64,000 bases of DNA, taken from Janthinobacterium sp. B9-8. GTDB lineage: Bacteria; Pseudomonadota; Gammaproteobacteria; Burkholderiales; Chitinibacteraceae. Under the pieces are notes generated by a model. The model did no database searches, was not told where the DNA came from, and saw only the letters and a program-made list of their open reading frames with translations. Positions 24,709 through 34,598 of the stretch are shown here, piece after piece. Made by a program: the position numbers and the translations under genes. Position 1 is the first letter of the stretch, and each line of letters opens with the position of its first letter. The stretch covers positions 682,001-746,000 of the forward strand of contig NZ_CP014222.1 in NCBI RefSeq assembly GCF_000969645.2, given 5' to 3'.

Positions 24709-25425
24709 TTACTCGCCTAGATACGCTTGCTGAATCTTTGGGTTGGCCAAGAGATTTGCTGCGGTGTCGGCCAGCGTAATTTTGCCTGATTCCATCACAT
24801 AGCCGCGGTTGGCGGTTTGTAGTGCCAGTTTGGCGTTTTGCTCAACCAGCAGCATGGTGACGCCTTCGGCCGCGATCATTTTGATAATTTCAAAAATCTT
24901 TTGCACGATAATCGGTGCCAGGCCCATCGATGGCTCATCCAGTAGCAGTAGCTTAGGCCTGCCTAAAATAGCACGGCCAATCGCAACCATTTGCTGCTCA
25001 CCACCAGACAGCGTACCTGCCAGCTGTTTCATACGCTCTTTCAGGCGGGGAAAGAGGTAGTAAACACGCTCCATATCATGCTCAATAGCCGCTTTGTCGT
25101 TGCGTGTATAAGCCCCCATTAAAAGGTTCTCTTCTACGGTCAGGCGGCTAAAAATACCACGTCCTTCAGGCACCATAATCAGCCCCTGTTTAACATAATC
25201 GTAAATTGGCTTTTTAGCCGTCGATTTACCGTCAAACAAGATTTCGCCAGAGCTGGGGTTGCACATGCCGATCAGTGTTTTAAGCGTGGTGGTTTTACCC
25301 GCGCCATTGGCTCCAATGAGGGCGACTAGCTCACCTTGATTGATTTCTAAATCAATGCCTTTTACTGCGTGGATACCGCCGTAGGCCACTTTAAGGTCTT
25401 TTACTTGTAGTAATGGGCCACTCAT
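24709..25425 (-). CDS. livF: Branched-chain amino acid ABC transporter ATPase LivF
   Basis: 238 residues, standard for LivF. Walker A GANGAGKTTTLK, the signature LSGGEQQMVAIGRA and Walker B LLLLDEPSMGLAP are all present, along with VEQNAKLAL, the H-loop variant typical of LivF. It is one of the two ATPases powering high-affinity uptake of leucine, isoleucine and valine. It is the last gene of the livHMGF block, 73 nt after livG, with AGGAG upstream of the ATG. Confidence 0.95.
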   Translation of the reverse strand: MSGPLLQVKDLKVAYGGIHAVKGIDLEINQGELVALIGANGAGKTTTLKTLIGMCNPSSGEILFDGKSTAKKPIYDYVKQGLIMVPEGRGIFSRLTVEENLLMGAYTRNDKAAIEHDMERVYYLFPRLKERMKQLAGTLSGGEQQMVAIGRAILGRPKLLLLDEPSMGLAPIIVQKIFEIIKMIAAEGVTMLLVEQNAKLALQTANRGYVMESGKITLADTAANLLANPKIQQAYLGE

Positions 25426-25498
25426 GCTCTTGCAACTCCTTGAAACGCCACTTGCAGCTTATTGATTTGGCTTGTATTGATTTGCTGTAATCGCTTGT

Positions 25499-26269
25499 TC
25501 ATTCTGGCGCAACCCCTAGATAGGCTTCGATCACGCGTGGATCGTTTTTTACCATGTCGGGTATACCCTCAGCGATTTTCTTGCCGTAATCCAGCACCGC
25601 GATGCGATCACACAGGTCCATCATCAGCTTTACATCGTGTTCAATCAGCAAAATGGTGACGCCATCGTTTCTGATCTTTTCCATCAGTTTTTTAAGATCG
25701 TCCGTTTCTTTCGGGTTCATCCCTGCAGCAGGCTCGTCCAGCGCCAGCAGCGTAGGGCGGGTGGCCAATGCACGGGCAATCTCTAGGCGGCGCTGATCCC
25801 CATAAGACAAATTACGCGCTAGCTCCTTGGCATGTTTGCTGATGCCAACATAAGCCAGTAGTTCGGCGGCTTTGCTGTGGATTTCGGCTTCTTCTTTAAC
25901 CGCCTTAGGGCTATGGAAGACCGCGCCTAAAATGCCGGAGTTTGTTCTTACATGCTGGCCCACCATCACGTTTTCTAGGGCCGTCATATTGGCAAATAAG
26001 CGAATATTCTGAAAGGTACGGGCAATGCCAGATTCAACGACTACGTTTGGCTTTTGGCGGAATAAATCCAGGCCATTAAAACTAAAGCTGCCTTCGTCAG
26101 GCTGATAAAGGCCGGTTAGCACATTAAATAGCGTGGTTTTGCCTGCGCCATTGGGGCCGATCAGGCCGTAAATCTCACCCTTGTTGATGGTTAGACCTAC
26201 GCCGGATAGGGCGTGCAGACCGCCAAAGCGCTTGGTAATACCGTCAATTTTTAGAAGTAATTCGCTCAT
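25499..26269 (-). CDS. livG: Branched-chain amino acid ABC transporter ATPase LivG
   Basis: 256 residues. Walker A GPNGAGKTTLFN, the FQNIRLFANMTALENV segment diagnostic of LivG, signature LSYGDQRRLEIARAL, Walker B LLALDEPAAGMN and the switch His in LLIEHDVKLMM. It pairs with LivF on the LivH/LivM membrane subunits. Its start overlaps the livM stop as ATGA, so the two are translationally coupled. Confidence 0.95.
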   Translation of the reverse strand: MSELLLKIDGITKRFGGLHALSGVGLTINKGEIYGLIGPNGAGKTTLFNVLTGLYQPDEGSFSFNGLDLFRQKPNVVVESGIARTFQNIRLFANMTALENVMVGQHVRTNSGILGAVFHSPKAVKEEAEIHSKAAELLAYVGISKHAKELARNLSYGDQRRLEIARALATRPTLLALDEPAAGMNPKETDDLKKLMEKIRNDGVTILLIEHDVKLMMDLCDRIAVLDYGKKIAEGIPDMVKNDPRVIEAYLGVAPE

Positions 26270-27375
26270 GCCTTTGCCTCTTCATCTTTTTCATGGAACT
26301 CTGCTTTACGGCGCTGGGAGGGCCAGAGGCCCTCAGGGCGCAGCAGCATAACCACAATCATGGCAAGGCCAAAAATCAGCATGCGTAAGTTTTCCGGATC
26401 GACCACTTTGCGGCCAACCAGGGCGTGTTGTAGCGGGTTGATTACATCACGCAGAATTTCCGGTGTGATCGATACAATAATCGCACCTAAAATCACGCCA
26501 GGAATATGTCCCATGCCGCCCAATACCACCATACATAGCACCATGATGGATTCCATCAGCACAAATGATTCTGGTGAAACAAAGCCCTGGAAGCTGGCAA
26601 ATAGAGCACCAGATACGCCGCCAAAGCTCGCGCCCATCGCAAAAGCGAGCAACTTGATATTGCGGGTATTGATACCCATCGCGTTGGCAGCAATTTCATC
26701 TTCGCGAATCGCAACCCATGCACGGCCAATACGGGAGTTTTGCAAGCGTACTGATACAAAGATAATCAAGAGGCAGAAGGCTAAAATCAAGTAGTAGTAA
26801 AGATGCACTTTTTCAAAAGACAGGCCTAAAAACTCAATCGGGCGACCAAAATCGTAACCTGCAATCTGCACGGTCTTGATATTGTTAATTCCTTGCGGGC
26901 CATTGGTAATATTGATCGGGCGATCAAGGTTATTCATAAAGATGCGGATAATTTCACCGAATCCCAGCGTTACAATCGCCAGATAATCCCCTCGCAGTTT
27001 TAAGGTGGGGGACCCCAGCAAAACCCCGAAGATGCCCGCAACCAGCCCTGCCATAGCAATCATGACCGGGAAAGAGGGGTAAATGAGCCAGGCGGGTAAT
27101 ATGGCTGCCAGATGGGGCGAATTAAGAATGGCGTATAAATATGCGCCCACTGCATAAAAGGCGATATAGCCCAAATCTAATAGCCCGGCATAGCCCACAA
27201 CAATATTGAGTCCGAGTGCCAGCATAATATAGAGCAGGGCAAAATCTATGGTGCGAATCCACGATTTACCGCTTTCAAAGCTACCCGTTAATACAAAGGG
27301 CAGGATAAGCATGATCACCGCCAGCACGGCCATGCCGATCAGCCGGGCGCGGGGATTTTCTAGTTTTAATAACAT
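26266..27375 (-). CDS. livM: Branched-chain amino acid ABC transporter permease LivM
   Basis: 369 residues with about ten membrane segments. LNIVVGYAGLLDLGYIAFYAVGAYL and the EAA-like cytoplasmic loop GRAWVAIREDEIAANAMGIN identify the LivM permease. The C-terminal tail (EFHEKDEEAKA) is charged. AGGGA precedes the ATG. It is flanked by livH (16 nt) and livG (overlap), in canonical order. Confidence 0.95.
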   Translation of the reverse strand: MLLKLENPRARLIGMAVLAVIMLILPFVLTGSFESGKSWIRTIDFALLYIMLALGLNIVVGYAGLLDLGYIAFYAVGAYLYAILNSPHLAAILPAWLIYPSFPVMIAMAGLVAGIFGVLLGSPTLKLRGDYLAIVTLGFGEIIRIFMNNLDRPINITNGPQGINNIKTVQIAGYDFGRPIEFLGLSFEKVHLYYYLILAFCLLIIFVSVRLQNSRIGRAWVAIREDEIAANAMGINTRNIKLLAFAMGASFGGVSGALFASFQGFVSPESFVLMESIMVLCMVVLGGMGHIPGVILGAIIVSITPEILRDVINPLQHALVGRKVVDPENLRMLIFGLAMIVVMLLRPEGLWPSQRRKAEFHEKDEEAKA

Positions 27376-27391
27376 GGTCGTTCCCTTGGGC

Positions 27392-28321
27392 TTAAGCGCG
27401 GTCTGCTACACGTTCGCCTAGTAATCCGGACGGACGGAACACCAGTACGATAATCAGCACGATAAAGGCGAAGATGTCTTTGTAGTTACTACCAAATGCA
27501 CCGCCGGTTAAATCGCCCAGATAGCCAGAGCCTAGGCTTTCGATGAGGCCAAGCAATAGTCCGCCTAATACCGCGCCACCTAAATTGCCAATCCCGCCCA
27601 GTACTGCCGCTGTAAAGGCTTTCAGGCCAATTAAGAAGCCCATATAGGCGTGTGCCTGATCGTAATTTGCGGCAACCATGACGCCTGCTACAGCGCCCAG
27701 CGCTGAGCCAATCATAAACACCATAGAAATAATGGAATTGATATTGACGCCCATAAGGCCGGCGACTTCCGGGTTTTGAGCTGTGGCACGCATAGCACGG
27801 CCTAATTTGGTACGTTCAATTAGGAAGAACAAGCCTGCCATCAAAGCCAGCGCCAAGCCAATAATGGAGATCTGCAAGCTGGTAATGGTTGCGCCGCCAA
27901 TTTCGTGGATTGTGGTTGGCATAATGGCTGGAAAAGGGCGGTAGTTACGGCCCCAGATCAGCATGGCCACTTGTTGCAATACAATCGATACACCAATCGC
28001 CGTAATCAAAGGTGCTAGTCTTGGTGCCTTACGCAGCGGTCGGTAAGCGATTTTTTCGATGGCGTAGCCTAAAAGAATTGATACCGGCACTGCCATCATA
28101 AAGCCGACGAGCAATAGCATCGGGCCGGGCAGTGAAACATTTTGCCCTAGCAAAAGATTGATACATGTAATGGTTACCATTGCACCGATCATTACGATTT
28201 CGCCATGGGCAAAATTGATCAGCTGCATGATGCCGTACACCATGGTATAGCCGAGGGCAATCAGCGCATAAATGCTACCGACAACCAAGCCATTAAAAAT
28301 TTGCTGGAGAAAAATATCCAC
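27392..28321 (-). CDS. livH: Branched-chain amino acid ABC transporter permease LivH
   Basis: 309 residues from the GTG at 28321, matching the normal LivH length and its VDIFLQQIFNGLVVGSIYALIALGYTMVYG start. The frame is open further upstream (to a TTG at 28435), but that extension shows no family similarity and no ribosome site. The loop GRAMRATAQNPEVAGLMGVN is the permease–ATPase contact. It is the first gene of the liv block. The periplasmic binding protein (LivK/J) is not encoded here, so it must lie elsewhere. Confidence 0.93.
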   Translation of the reverse strand: MDIFLQQIFNGLVVGSIYALIALGYTMVYGIMQLINFAHGEIVMIGAMVTITCINLLLGQNVSLPGPMLLLVGFMMAVPVSILLGYAIEKIAYRPLRKAPRLAPLITAIGVSIVLQQVAMLIWGRNYRPFPAIMPTTIHEIGGATITSLQISIIGLALALMAGLFFLIERTKLGRAMRATAQNPEVAGLMGVNINSIISMVFMIGSALGAVAGVMVAANYDQAHAYMGFLIGLKAFTAAVLGGIGNLGGAVLGGLLLGLIESLGSGYLGDLTGGAFGSNYKDIFAFIVLIIVLVFRPSGLLGERVADRA

Positions 28322-28810
28322 GTTGTTTAGCCCAAGTGAGGAGTGCAGATGCGATTGAATAAGACCATTACAGTTTGGTCTGAGTGCGAAAATTAACCTT
28401 GAATAATACCTGCGGATACTTGTGAATTTCCCCAACTGGCAATCTTGAACCAGGCTGTTTTAAACAAAAAGATTGCCATTAATTAAGTAATGGATTCCAT
28501 TTAGATATTAGCCTGAAATAATTTTAATATTCATTATTCTGAAATGTTTATTCTTTTTTAAACAAGCAGATAAGGTGTAGGGGGGGAATTGATTGTGAAA
28601 CAATGATTTTAAATGTGAGTAGAAATGTAGGGGTTTATACAGGGGCTTGCCGGGAGGGCCATTGTTTTTTAGGATAAAGGGGAGCGCGGGTAAATAGAAT
28701 GCCTTAATCGCTTGTCATGTGGTGCGGCGTAAATAGGGTAAGCGGCGTGTAAAAACCTTGCGTTGCCATGTGTAGAGAGTACTGAGCTTGAAAGGTATTG
28801 CTAAAAGCAT
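28322..28810. other. Intergenic region upstream of livH
   Basis: About 490 nt, AT-rich between 28460 and 28580, containing the presumed liv promoter on the minus strand. I see no gene, clear operator or RNA in it. Confidence 0.4.
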
Positions 28811-28848
28811 AAAAAAAGCCACCGAGTTATTTTCGGTGGCTTTTTTTT
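28811..28848. terminator. Terminator of rne
   Basis: GCCACCGA (28818–28825) and TCGGTGGC (28833–28840) form the stem. Seven T residues follow on the minus strand and eight on the plus strand. It lies 13 nt beyond the rne stop. Confidence 0.92.
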
Positions 28849-28860
28849 ATTCAAACGAGA

Positions 28861-31845
28861 TTAAAATTGCTTGGTTTGAACTTGTACAAGTGGTTCGGCG
28901 GATGTATCTACCGGAGCTGCGGCCGTTTCGCGTCGAGCGCGTACCGGTGCATCATTGGCTGTTTGTGATGCAACTGCTGCATTGCTGGCGGCTTGTGTTT
29001 CTACTTGCTGCAACATAGGTGCTTCACTGCTGGCTACGGTGTTGCTTGCTTGTGCATCACGACGACGGCGGCGTACCGGAGCGGCTGCCACAGGATCACT
29101 TTCCGCTGCTAAAGCACGCGTTGCAACCATAACCAATCCCGCCGCTTCCGGCGTACCAATGACAAGTGCTGGTGCAGCAGGGATCGCTACCGGAGCGGGA
29201 GCGGGTACAGGGGCGGGCACGGGAGCCACCGGTGCAGCGATAGCTACAGCCGGAACTGGCGCTGGTGCCGCTACCGCTACTGGAGCAGGTGCAGGCTCGA
29301 CAACAGGAGCGGGTATGGGTGCTGCTACAGGTGCTGCCATAGGAATAACAACTTCTGGAGCCACTACGGGAGCAGGTGCTGCCACAACGGATACAGCAGG
29401 CACAGGTACTGGTGCAGGCACTGCCGCAACGGGCACAGCAGGTACATGTACTGGTGCAGGTGCAGGTGCAGGTGCAGGTGCAGCCACAACAGGAGCAGGT
29501 GTTACTACAACCGGTGCAGTAGTAACGGGCGCTGCTGAGGCACTTGCTGCTACAGGTGCTGTATGTGTTGGCTCTGTGGCAACAAAACCAGGAGCGGGTG
29601 CATCAATTGCAGTGAATGCCGCTTCTGTACCCGGCGCTGATTCAACACGCTCACCACGGCGCTCACCACGACGGCTACGACGACGACGACTACGTTGTTG
29701 CTCGCTTGCGTCATCCGTGTTGTTTTCTATAGCGGGCGTAGTCAGCAAGGCTTCGGTCTGGGCAACAGCAGCTTCTTTGCGTGGCTGACGTTCCTGGCGC
29801 GGAGGGCGCTCGTTGCGAGGACGCTGTTCTACCGCCGGGGTTTCGTTGCGCTCGCTGCGATCATTGCTTGGAGTACGTTCACGTGGCTCGCGGTTTTCAC
29901 GCGTTTCACGAGTTTCGCGGCTCTTTTGCAAGTCTTCTTCGATACGTGGCTTGCCACTGCTACGGCGCGGCTGGGCAGGCGCTTCTTCGTTACGGGCCGG
30001 GCGCTCTGCACGAGGCGCTTGGCCTTCACGTGGTTCACGAGGAGGGCGCTGGCCACGATCATTGCGATTGCGTGAGTTATTTTGCGGGCGGGCAGCAGCA
30101 ACCGGTTTAGGTGCTTCTACTGGCGCAGCAGCAGGCTCGCCTTGGAACCAAGTGACTAGCTTTTTCCAGAGCGATGGAATAATGACATCATCGCTTGGTG
30201 CGGCAATACGGTCACGAGCGGAGATCGGCGCTGGCTGGTCTGGCGTAATGCCTTTGACCATGGCTTCCTGGCGCTTGGTTTGCTCTTCTTTCACTTTACC
30301 TGGCTGATAGCCTGTTTCGCTTGGCAAATCGACCATTTTATAAGAGGGCACTACATCTTCAATATTGCCGATATCTTCGTGGCGCAGACGTGACAGGTTG
30401 TAGTTTGGCGTTTCCAAATGGGTATTTGGAATCAAAATCACGCTTACTTTCAGGCGTGCTTCAAGTGCAAAAATCTCGGCGCGTTTTTCATTGAGCAAGA
30501 AGGTTGCAACATCAACCGGCACTTGTGCATGGATTGCGCCGGTGTTTTCCTTCATTGATTCTTCTTGAATAATACGCAGGATATTTAGCGCAGAAGATTC
30601 AATGCCGCGTGTAAAGCCAGTGCCGTGACAGCGCGGGCAGGCGATGTGGCTGGTTTCTTCTAAGGAAGGCTGCAAGCGTTGACGGGATAATTCCATCAGG
30701 CCAAAACGGCTGATTTTGCCAGTCTGAACGCGAGCACGGTCGTGGTGCAGGGCGTCCCGCAGGCGGTTTTCGACTTCACGCTGATTCTTTGGGTTTTCCA
30801 TGTCGATAAAATCGATCACGATCAAACCACCCACGTCACGCAGACGCATCTGACGGGCGATTTCGTCAGCGGCTTCCATATTGGTACGCAGTGCGGTTTC
30901 TTCGATATCGGCACCCTTAGTAGAGCGAGCCGAGTTCACGTCGATGGAGTACAGCGCTTCGGTCTTGTCGATCACAATTGCGCCGCCGGAAGGCAAATTC
31001 ACTTCGCGGGCAAAAGCGGTTTCGATTTGATGCTCAATCTGGAAGCGCGAAAACAGTGGCACATCATCCTGATAAAACTTCACGCGGTTTACATTGGCCG
31101 GCATCACATGGCTCATAAACTGGCGTGCTTGCTCATAAATATCGAGCTTATCAATCAGAAGTTCGCCGATTTCCGGCTGGAAGTAATCACGGATTGCGCG
31201 GATCACTAGGCTTGATTCCTGATAAATTAGGAATGCGCCAGTTTGAGTAGAGGCAGCGCCTTCAACCGCACGCCAAAGTTGCAATAGGTAGTTTAAATCC
31301 CATTGCAATTCTTCAGCATTACGGCCAATAGCCGCAGTACGTGCGATCAGGCTCATACCGTTTGGTGTTTCGAGTTGGTCGAGTACAGCGCGAAGCTCAT
31401 TACGCTCTTCGCCCTCGATACGGCGAGAAACGCCGCCGCCACGTGGGTTATTAGGCATCAGCACCAAATAACGACCTGCCAAACTGATGTAGGTCGTGAG
31501 GGCTGCGCCTTTATTGCCGCGTTCGTCTTTTTCGACTTGAACGATCAGCTCCTGGCCTTCTTTGAGCGAATCGCCGATGCGAGGGCGGCCATGGCCGTCA
31601 CCGCTGTCGTTGAGATAGGCACGGGCTACTTCCTTAAATGGCAGGAAACCGTGGCGATCGCAGCCATAATCAATGAAGCAGGCTTCAAGGCTAGGCTCTA
31701 CGCGGGTAATCACACCCTTGTAGATATTGGATTTCCGTTGTTCTTTGCCAACGGTTTCGATGTCGAGGTCGACTAGCTTCTGACCATCAACAATCGCAAC
31801 GCGCAGCTCTTCGGCTTGCGTTGCGTTAAATAGCATACGTTTCAT
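28861..31845 (-). CDS. rne: Ribonuclease E
   Basis: 994 residues from the ATG at 31845 (GGAG eight bases upstream), starting [21 protein letters not shown]. The catalytic half has the S1 domain (about 35–120), the sensor/RNase H region, and the DNase I-like site with [16 protein letters not shown]. The Zn-link CPRCHGTG near residue 405 joins protomers. The C-terminal half (about 520–994) is disordered: an Arg-rich RNA-binding stretch and then a long Ala/Pro/Val region of APVPAP-like repeats that replaces the usual degradosome scaffold. It cuts mRNA and rRNA precursors at the inner membrane. It is divergent from rluC, the standard arrangement. Confidence 0.96.
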   Translation of the reverse strand: MKRMLFNATQAEELRVAIVDGQKLVDLDIETVGKEQRKSNIYKGVITRVEPSLEACFIDYGCDRHGFLPFKEVARAYLNDSGDGHGRPRIGDSLKEGQELIVQVEKDERGNKGAALTTYISLAGRYLVLMPNNPRGGGVSRRIEGEERNELRAVLDQLETPNGMSLIARTAAIGRNAEELQWDLNYLLQLWRAVEGAASTQTGAFLIYQESSLVIRAIRDYFQPEIGELLIDKLDIYEQARQFMSHVMPANVNRVKFYQDDVPLFSRFQIEHQIETAFAREVNLPSGGAIVIDKTEALYSIDVNSARSTKGADIEETALRTNMEAADEIARQMRLRDVGGLIVIDFIDMENPKNQREVENRLRDALHHDRARVQTGKISRFGLMELSRQRLQPSLEETSHIACPRCHGTGFTRGIESSALNILRIIQEESMKENTGAIHAQVPVDVATFLLNEKRAEIFALEARLKVSVILIPNTHLETPNYNLSRLRHEDIGNIEDVVPSYKMVDLPSETGYQPGKVKEEQTKRQEAMVKGITPDQPAPISARDRIAAPSDDVIIPSLWKKLVTWFQGEPAAAPVEAPKPVAAARPQNNSRNRNDRGQRPPREPREGQAPRAERPARNEEAPAQPRRSSGKPRIEEDLQKSRETRETRENREPRERTPSNDRSERNETPAVEQRPRNERPPRQERQPRKEAAVAQTEALLTTPAIENNTDDASEQQRSRRRRSRRGERRGERVESAPGTEAAFTAIDAPAPGFVATEPTHTAPVAASASAAPVTTAPVVVTPAPVVAAPAPAPAPAPVHVPAVPVAAVPAPVPVPAVSVVAAPAPVVAPEVVIPMAAPVAAPIPAPVVEPAPAPVAVAAPAPVPAVAIAAPVAPVPAPVPAPAPVAIPAAPALVIGTPEAAGLVMVATRALAAESDPVAAAPVRRRRRDAQASNTVASSEAPMLQQVETQAASNAAVASQTANDAPVRARRETAAAPVDTSAEPLVQVQTKQF

Positions 31846-32649
31846 AAAAAATGCTCCGGCTCGCACTCACGCGGCAGGAATTAGGTTCTGGCAAGCCCAG
31901 CGCAACCGAACATGACTAAAATGCAGACATTGTTAGTTAAGTGCTCGCATCCTAAGTCAAGACAACAAAGGTATTGGAGGCGCGGGTGGGGCTATTTCCA
32001 TGCAATTATTTACAGTGGCCTGCAAAACGGCGGTGAAGTTCATACCTAGCCTTGAAAATGGGCCTAAAATTCTTGTTTTAATCCATCTTTTTACAAGAGT
32101 TTTGGCCAGTTTAGCTTGCTGGTTTTTATTCTTCTCTCACCTTTTTTTAGAAGGCCATTACAAGGTGCTTAGCTGCCGAACGTACCATACCGGCGTTTTT
32201 ACTTGTTTTTCTGTAAAAGTAGGCCAGTACGCTAATAAGAATCCGATGAGTGCTTTATATATACAAATCAATTACCATCGCTGCTTTTTGCGGTGAGCGA
32301 GATAACCGCTTCCCGGAACTTGTTGCATAAGCCTGACGGCAGATAGGCGAGCCCCGCGCTTGCGCTCCCTGTTTTACTAAGACTGGCTTTTTGTGCCAGT
32401 TGGGAGGCGTAGAGTGTTTTTACTCTACGGCGGGAAGGTAATCGCCGACTGTATCGCCCTGCAGTATTGCTTTAAGAGCGGGATCTAAAAGTGGCCTTAG
32501 CCACCTTACGCAGTGCTTGTTTGAAGCGGGTAATTAAAAGTCCCTTGTCAAAACAAGCCCTTGCGGTAATCGTTGCCGTTGCGTTTTTATCGCTTCGGCC
32601 AACCTGCTACAACCTTCTGGGTTGTGGCGTGCGGAGAGTATAAGTCAAG
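31846..32649. promoter_or_regulatory. Long structured divergent leader region rne/rluC
   Basis: About 800 nt without a credible gene. The rluC-proximal 350 nt (32280–32640) are GC-richer and contain a string of hairpins: ACTGGC/GCCAGT (32382–32400), GTAGAGT/ACTCTAC (32409–32428), CTTGT/ACAAG (32544–32557) and ACAACC/GGTTGT (32609–32625). Long rne leaders mediate RNase E autoregulation in enterobacteria; which strand uses these structures cannot be told. A 98-codon frame at 32000 has no ribosome site or family. Confidence 0.5.
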
Positions 32650-33606
32650 ATGAAGGGCAGTAGCAAAGCATCCGTCACGTTCCTGACCGTGGACGAAGAA
32701 GATGCCGGCCAAAGGCTGGATAATTTTTTGTTAAAACACCTCAAGGGCGTACCAAAAAGTCATGTTTATCGCATTGTGCGTAGTGGTGAAGTACGCGTAA
32801 ATAAAGGCCGCAGTGATGTGACTTATCGCATCGTTGCCGGCGATATTTTGCGCTTACCTCCGGTGCGCGTGGCAGAAAAGCCAGACGCAGCGCCTGCGGT
32901 GGCGGCCTCACACCGTATCGATATTCCAATTATCTTTGAAGATGATGCGATTCTTATTCTGAATAAGCCTGCAGGTTTGGCTGTGCATGGAGGCTCTGGT
33001 GTGAGCTTTGGCTTGATCGAGCTGATTCGTGCCCAGCGCCCGCAAGCCAAATTTTTAGAATTAGTACATCGTCTGGATAGAGAAACCTCAGGTATTTTAA
33101 TGGTGGCCAAAAAGCGTTCTGCGCTGACCGTGCTGCAAGATGCCTTGCGTGATAATCACCGCATCGATAAGCGATACTTGGCTTTGGTGAAAGGTGTGTG
33201 GGAGAATCCGCGCAGTCATGTTAAGTTTTCTTTGCTGAAATACAACACAGCCGAAGGTGAGCGCCGCGTGCGTGTTTCACCTGAGGGGAAAATTTCACAT
33301 ACCGTGGTGAATCGTCGTAAGGTATGGAAGGATTGCTCTTTGCTTGAGTGTGAGCTTAAAACTGGCCGAACTCATCAAATCCGCGTGCATCTGGCGGCCA
33401 GTGAGCATCCTATTTTGGGCGATGAAAAGTATGGTGACTTTGCTTTGAATAAAATCTTGCCAAGACAGGGGCTGCGGCGCATGTTTTTGCATGCTTGGCG
33501 ATTAATCGTTGATCATCCGATCACGGGTAAGCCTTTGGAGCTGGAAGCGCCTTTGCCGCCTGAATTACAATCTTATATTGACCTACTTGAGAAAACGCAT
33601 GCCTAA
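32650..33606 (+). CDS. rluC: 23S rRNA pseudouridine synthase RluC
   Basis: 318 residues. An N-terminal S4 RNA-binding domain (about 18–75, QRLDNFLLKHLKGVPKSH) precedes the RluA-type catalytic domain with the active-site Asp in HRLDRETSGIL and the later GRTHQIRVHLA. It modifies uridines 955, 2504 and 2580 (E. coli numbering) of 23S rRNA. Location opposite rne supports RluC over other RluA members. It overlaps the HAD phosphatase gene by 8 nt. Confidence 0.94.
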   Translation: MKGSSKASVTFLTVDEEDAGQRLDNFLLKHLKGVPKSHVYRIVRSGEVRVNKGRSDVTYRIVAGDILRLPPVRVAEKPDAAPAVAASHRIDIPIIFEDDAILILNKPAGLAVHGGSGVSFGLIELIRAQRPQAKFLELVHRLDRETSGILMVAKKRSALTVLQDALRDNHRIDKRYLALVKGVWENPRSHVKFSLLKYNTAEGERRVRVSPEGKISHTVVNRRKVWKDCSLLECELKTGRTHQIRVHLAASEHPILGDEKYGDFALNKILPRQGLRRMFLHAWRLIVDHPITGKPLELEAPLPPELQSYIDLLEKTHA

Positions 33607-34255
33607 ACAGTTTGATTTGCTGGTGTTTGACTGGGATGGCACTTTGATGGATTCCACTGGCACCATCGCCCGTGCGATTCAATCGGCGTTTGCCGATGTG
33701 GGCCTCGCGGTACCGACAGATAAAGAGGCTCGCTATGTGATTGGCTATGGTATGCAAGAGGCAATGCAATATCTTGCCCCGGATGCAAAGCCTGAACAAA
33801 TCACTGAAGTGGTGAATATCTATCGTCGTCATTATCTGGCCAAGGATCAGGAAGTGACTTTGTATGATGGGGTGATGGAATCTTTGCCGCTCTTTATTGA
33901 GGCAGGATTTCAGCTGGCGGTGGCAACGGGTAAATCCAGAGCGGGTTTGGATCGGGTTTTGGCATCCACCGGTTTGGGGGCGTTTTTTAAAGTGACGCGC
34001 ACGGCAGATGAGGCATTTTCTAAGCCTCATCCGGCGATGCTGCATTACATCTTAGATAAGTGTCATATGGAGGCGGGCCGTGCCTTGATGATTGGCGACA
34101 CCACGCATGACTTGCAACTGGCACAGAATGCGGGAACGCAAAGTGTGGCATTGACTTATGGTGCGCATAAATTGCCTGAGTTGCTGACGTGTAAGCCACT
34201 GGCGCATTTTGATGATTTCTACGCTCTAAAAGATTGGATTTTGCTCAATGCCTGA
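33599..34255 (+). CDS. HAD-family hydrolase (phosphoglycolate phosphatase-like)
   Basis: 218 residues from the ATG at 33599. Motif I VFDWDGTLMDS is at residues 8–18, motif II Thr lies in LAVATGKSRAGLDR, motif III Lys in SKPHPAML, and motif IV in MIGDTTHDLQLA. The helical cap lies between motifs I and II, so it is a subfamily IA enzyme of the Gph/YqaB type. The substrate is unknown. It overlaps rluC and the Rieske gene by 8 nt on each side, so the operon is tightly coupled. Confidence 0.9.
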   Translation: MPKQFDLLVFDWDGTLMDSTGTIARAIQSAFADVGLAVPTDKEARYVIGYGMQEAMQYLAPDAKPEQITEVVNIYRRHYLAKDQEVTLYDGVMESLPLFIEAGFQLAVATGKSRAGLDRVLASTGLGAFFKVTRTADEAFSKPHPAMLHYILDKCHMEAGRALMIGDTTHDLQLAQNAGTQSVALTYGAHKLPELLTCKPLAHFDDFYALKDWILLNA

Positions 34256-34598
34256 GCGGGTATTGTGCCAGAGTCAGGATTTGCTTGAACGAGGCTTGGC
34301 TCAGCGTTTTACCTTGCAATGGGGAGGGCGTGAGCGCAGTGCCTTTGTGTTTCGATATGATGCTGCTGTTTACGCTTATATTAATGAGTGTGCGCATATT
34401 CCGATTGAGCTGGATTTTAACCCGGGGGATTTTTTTGATTATTCTCACTCCTGGCTGGTTTGTTCTACACACGGCGCATATTACGCGCCAAATACAGGTC
34501 TTTGCTTGGGCGGGCCTTGCCCCGGCCGCAAGCTTATTTCTTTGCCGGTTCGTGAATACGCGAATCAAGTTTATTTGATCGAGGAACAGCATGAATGA
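34248..34598 (+). CDS. Rieske [2Fe-2S] ferredoxin-like protein
   Basis: 116 residues with the two Rieske cluster motifs: CAHIPIEL (Cys-X-His) at about residue 48 and CSTHGAYY (Cys-X2-His) at about 73, followed by GPCPGRKL. The spacing fits small soluble Rieske ferredoxins of the kind that support oxygenases or act as general electron carriers. No oxygenase is nearby. It overlaps the preceding HAD gene and the following sppA by 8 nt each; this rluC–HAD–Rieske–sppA order recurs in betaproteobacteria, which suggests co-expression rather than a shared reaction. Confidence 0.9.
   Translation: MPERVLCQSQDLLERGLAQRFTLQWGGRERSAFVFRYDAAVYAYINECAHIPIELDFNPGDFFDYSHSWLVCSTHGAYYAPNTGLCLGGPCPGRKLISLPVREYANQVYLIEEQHE

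Noticed and set aside
29390..29490. Short GGTGCAGGTGCAGG-type repeats as a CRISPR or satellite
   Set aside because: They are codon-level repeats of the Ala/Pro tail of RNase E, without spacers.
28955..29788. 277-codon open frame opposite the 3' half of rne
   Set aside because: It is an Ala/Gly/Thr-rich mirror of the Ala/Pro repeat coding sequence; low-complexity GC-rich repeats keep the opposite strand open. No ribosome site or family.
32000..32296. 98-codon frame upstream of rluC
   Set aside because: Hydrophobic patch but no ribosome site, no family and odd composition; lies in the rne/rluC leader region.
33521..34045. 174-codon frame opposite the HAD phosphatase gene
   Set aside because: Antisense to a well-supported gene, no family, and codon pattern explained by the plus-strand protein.
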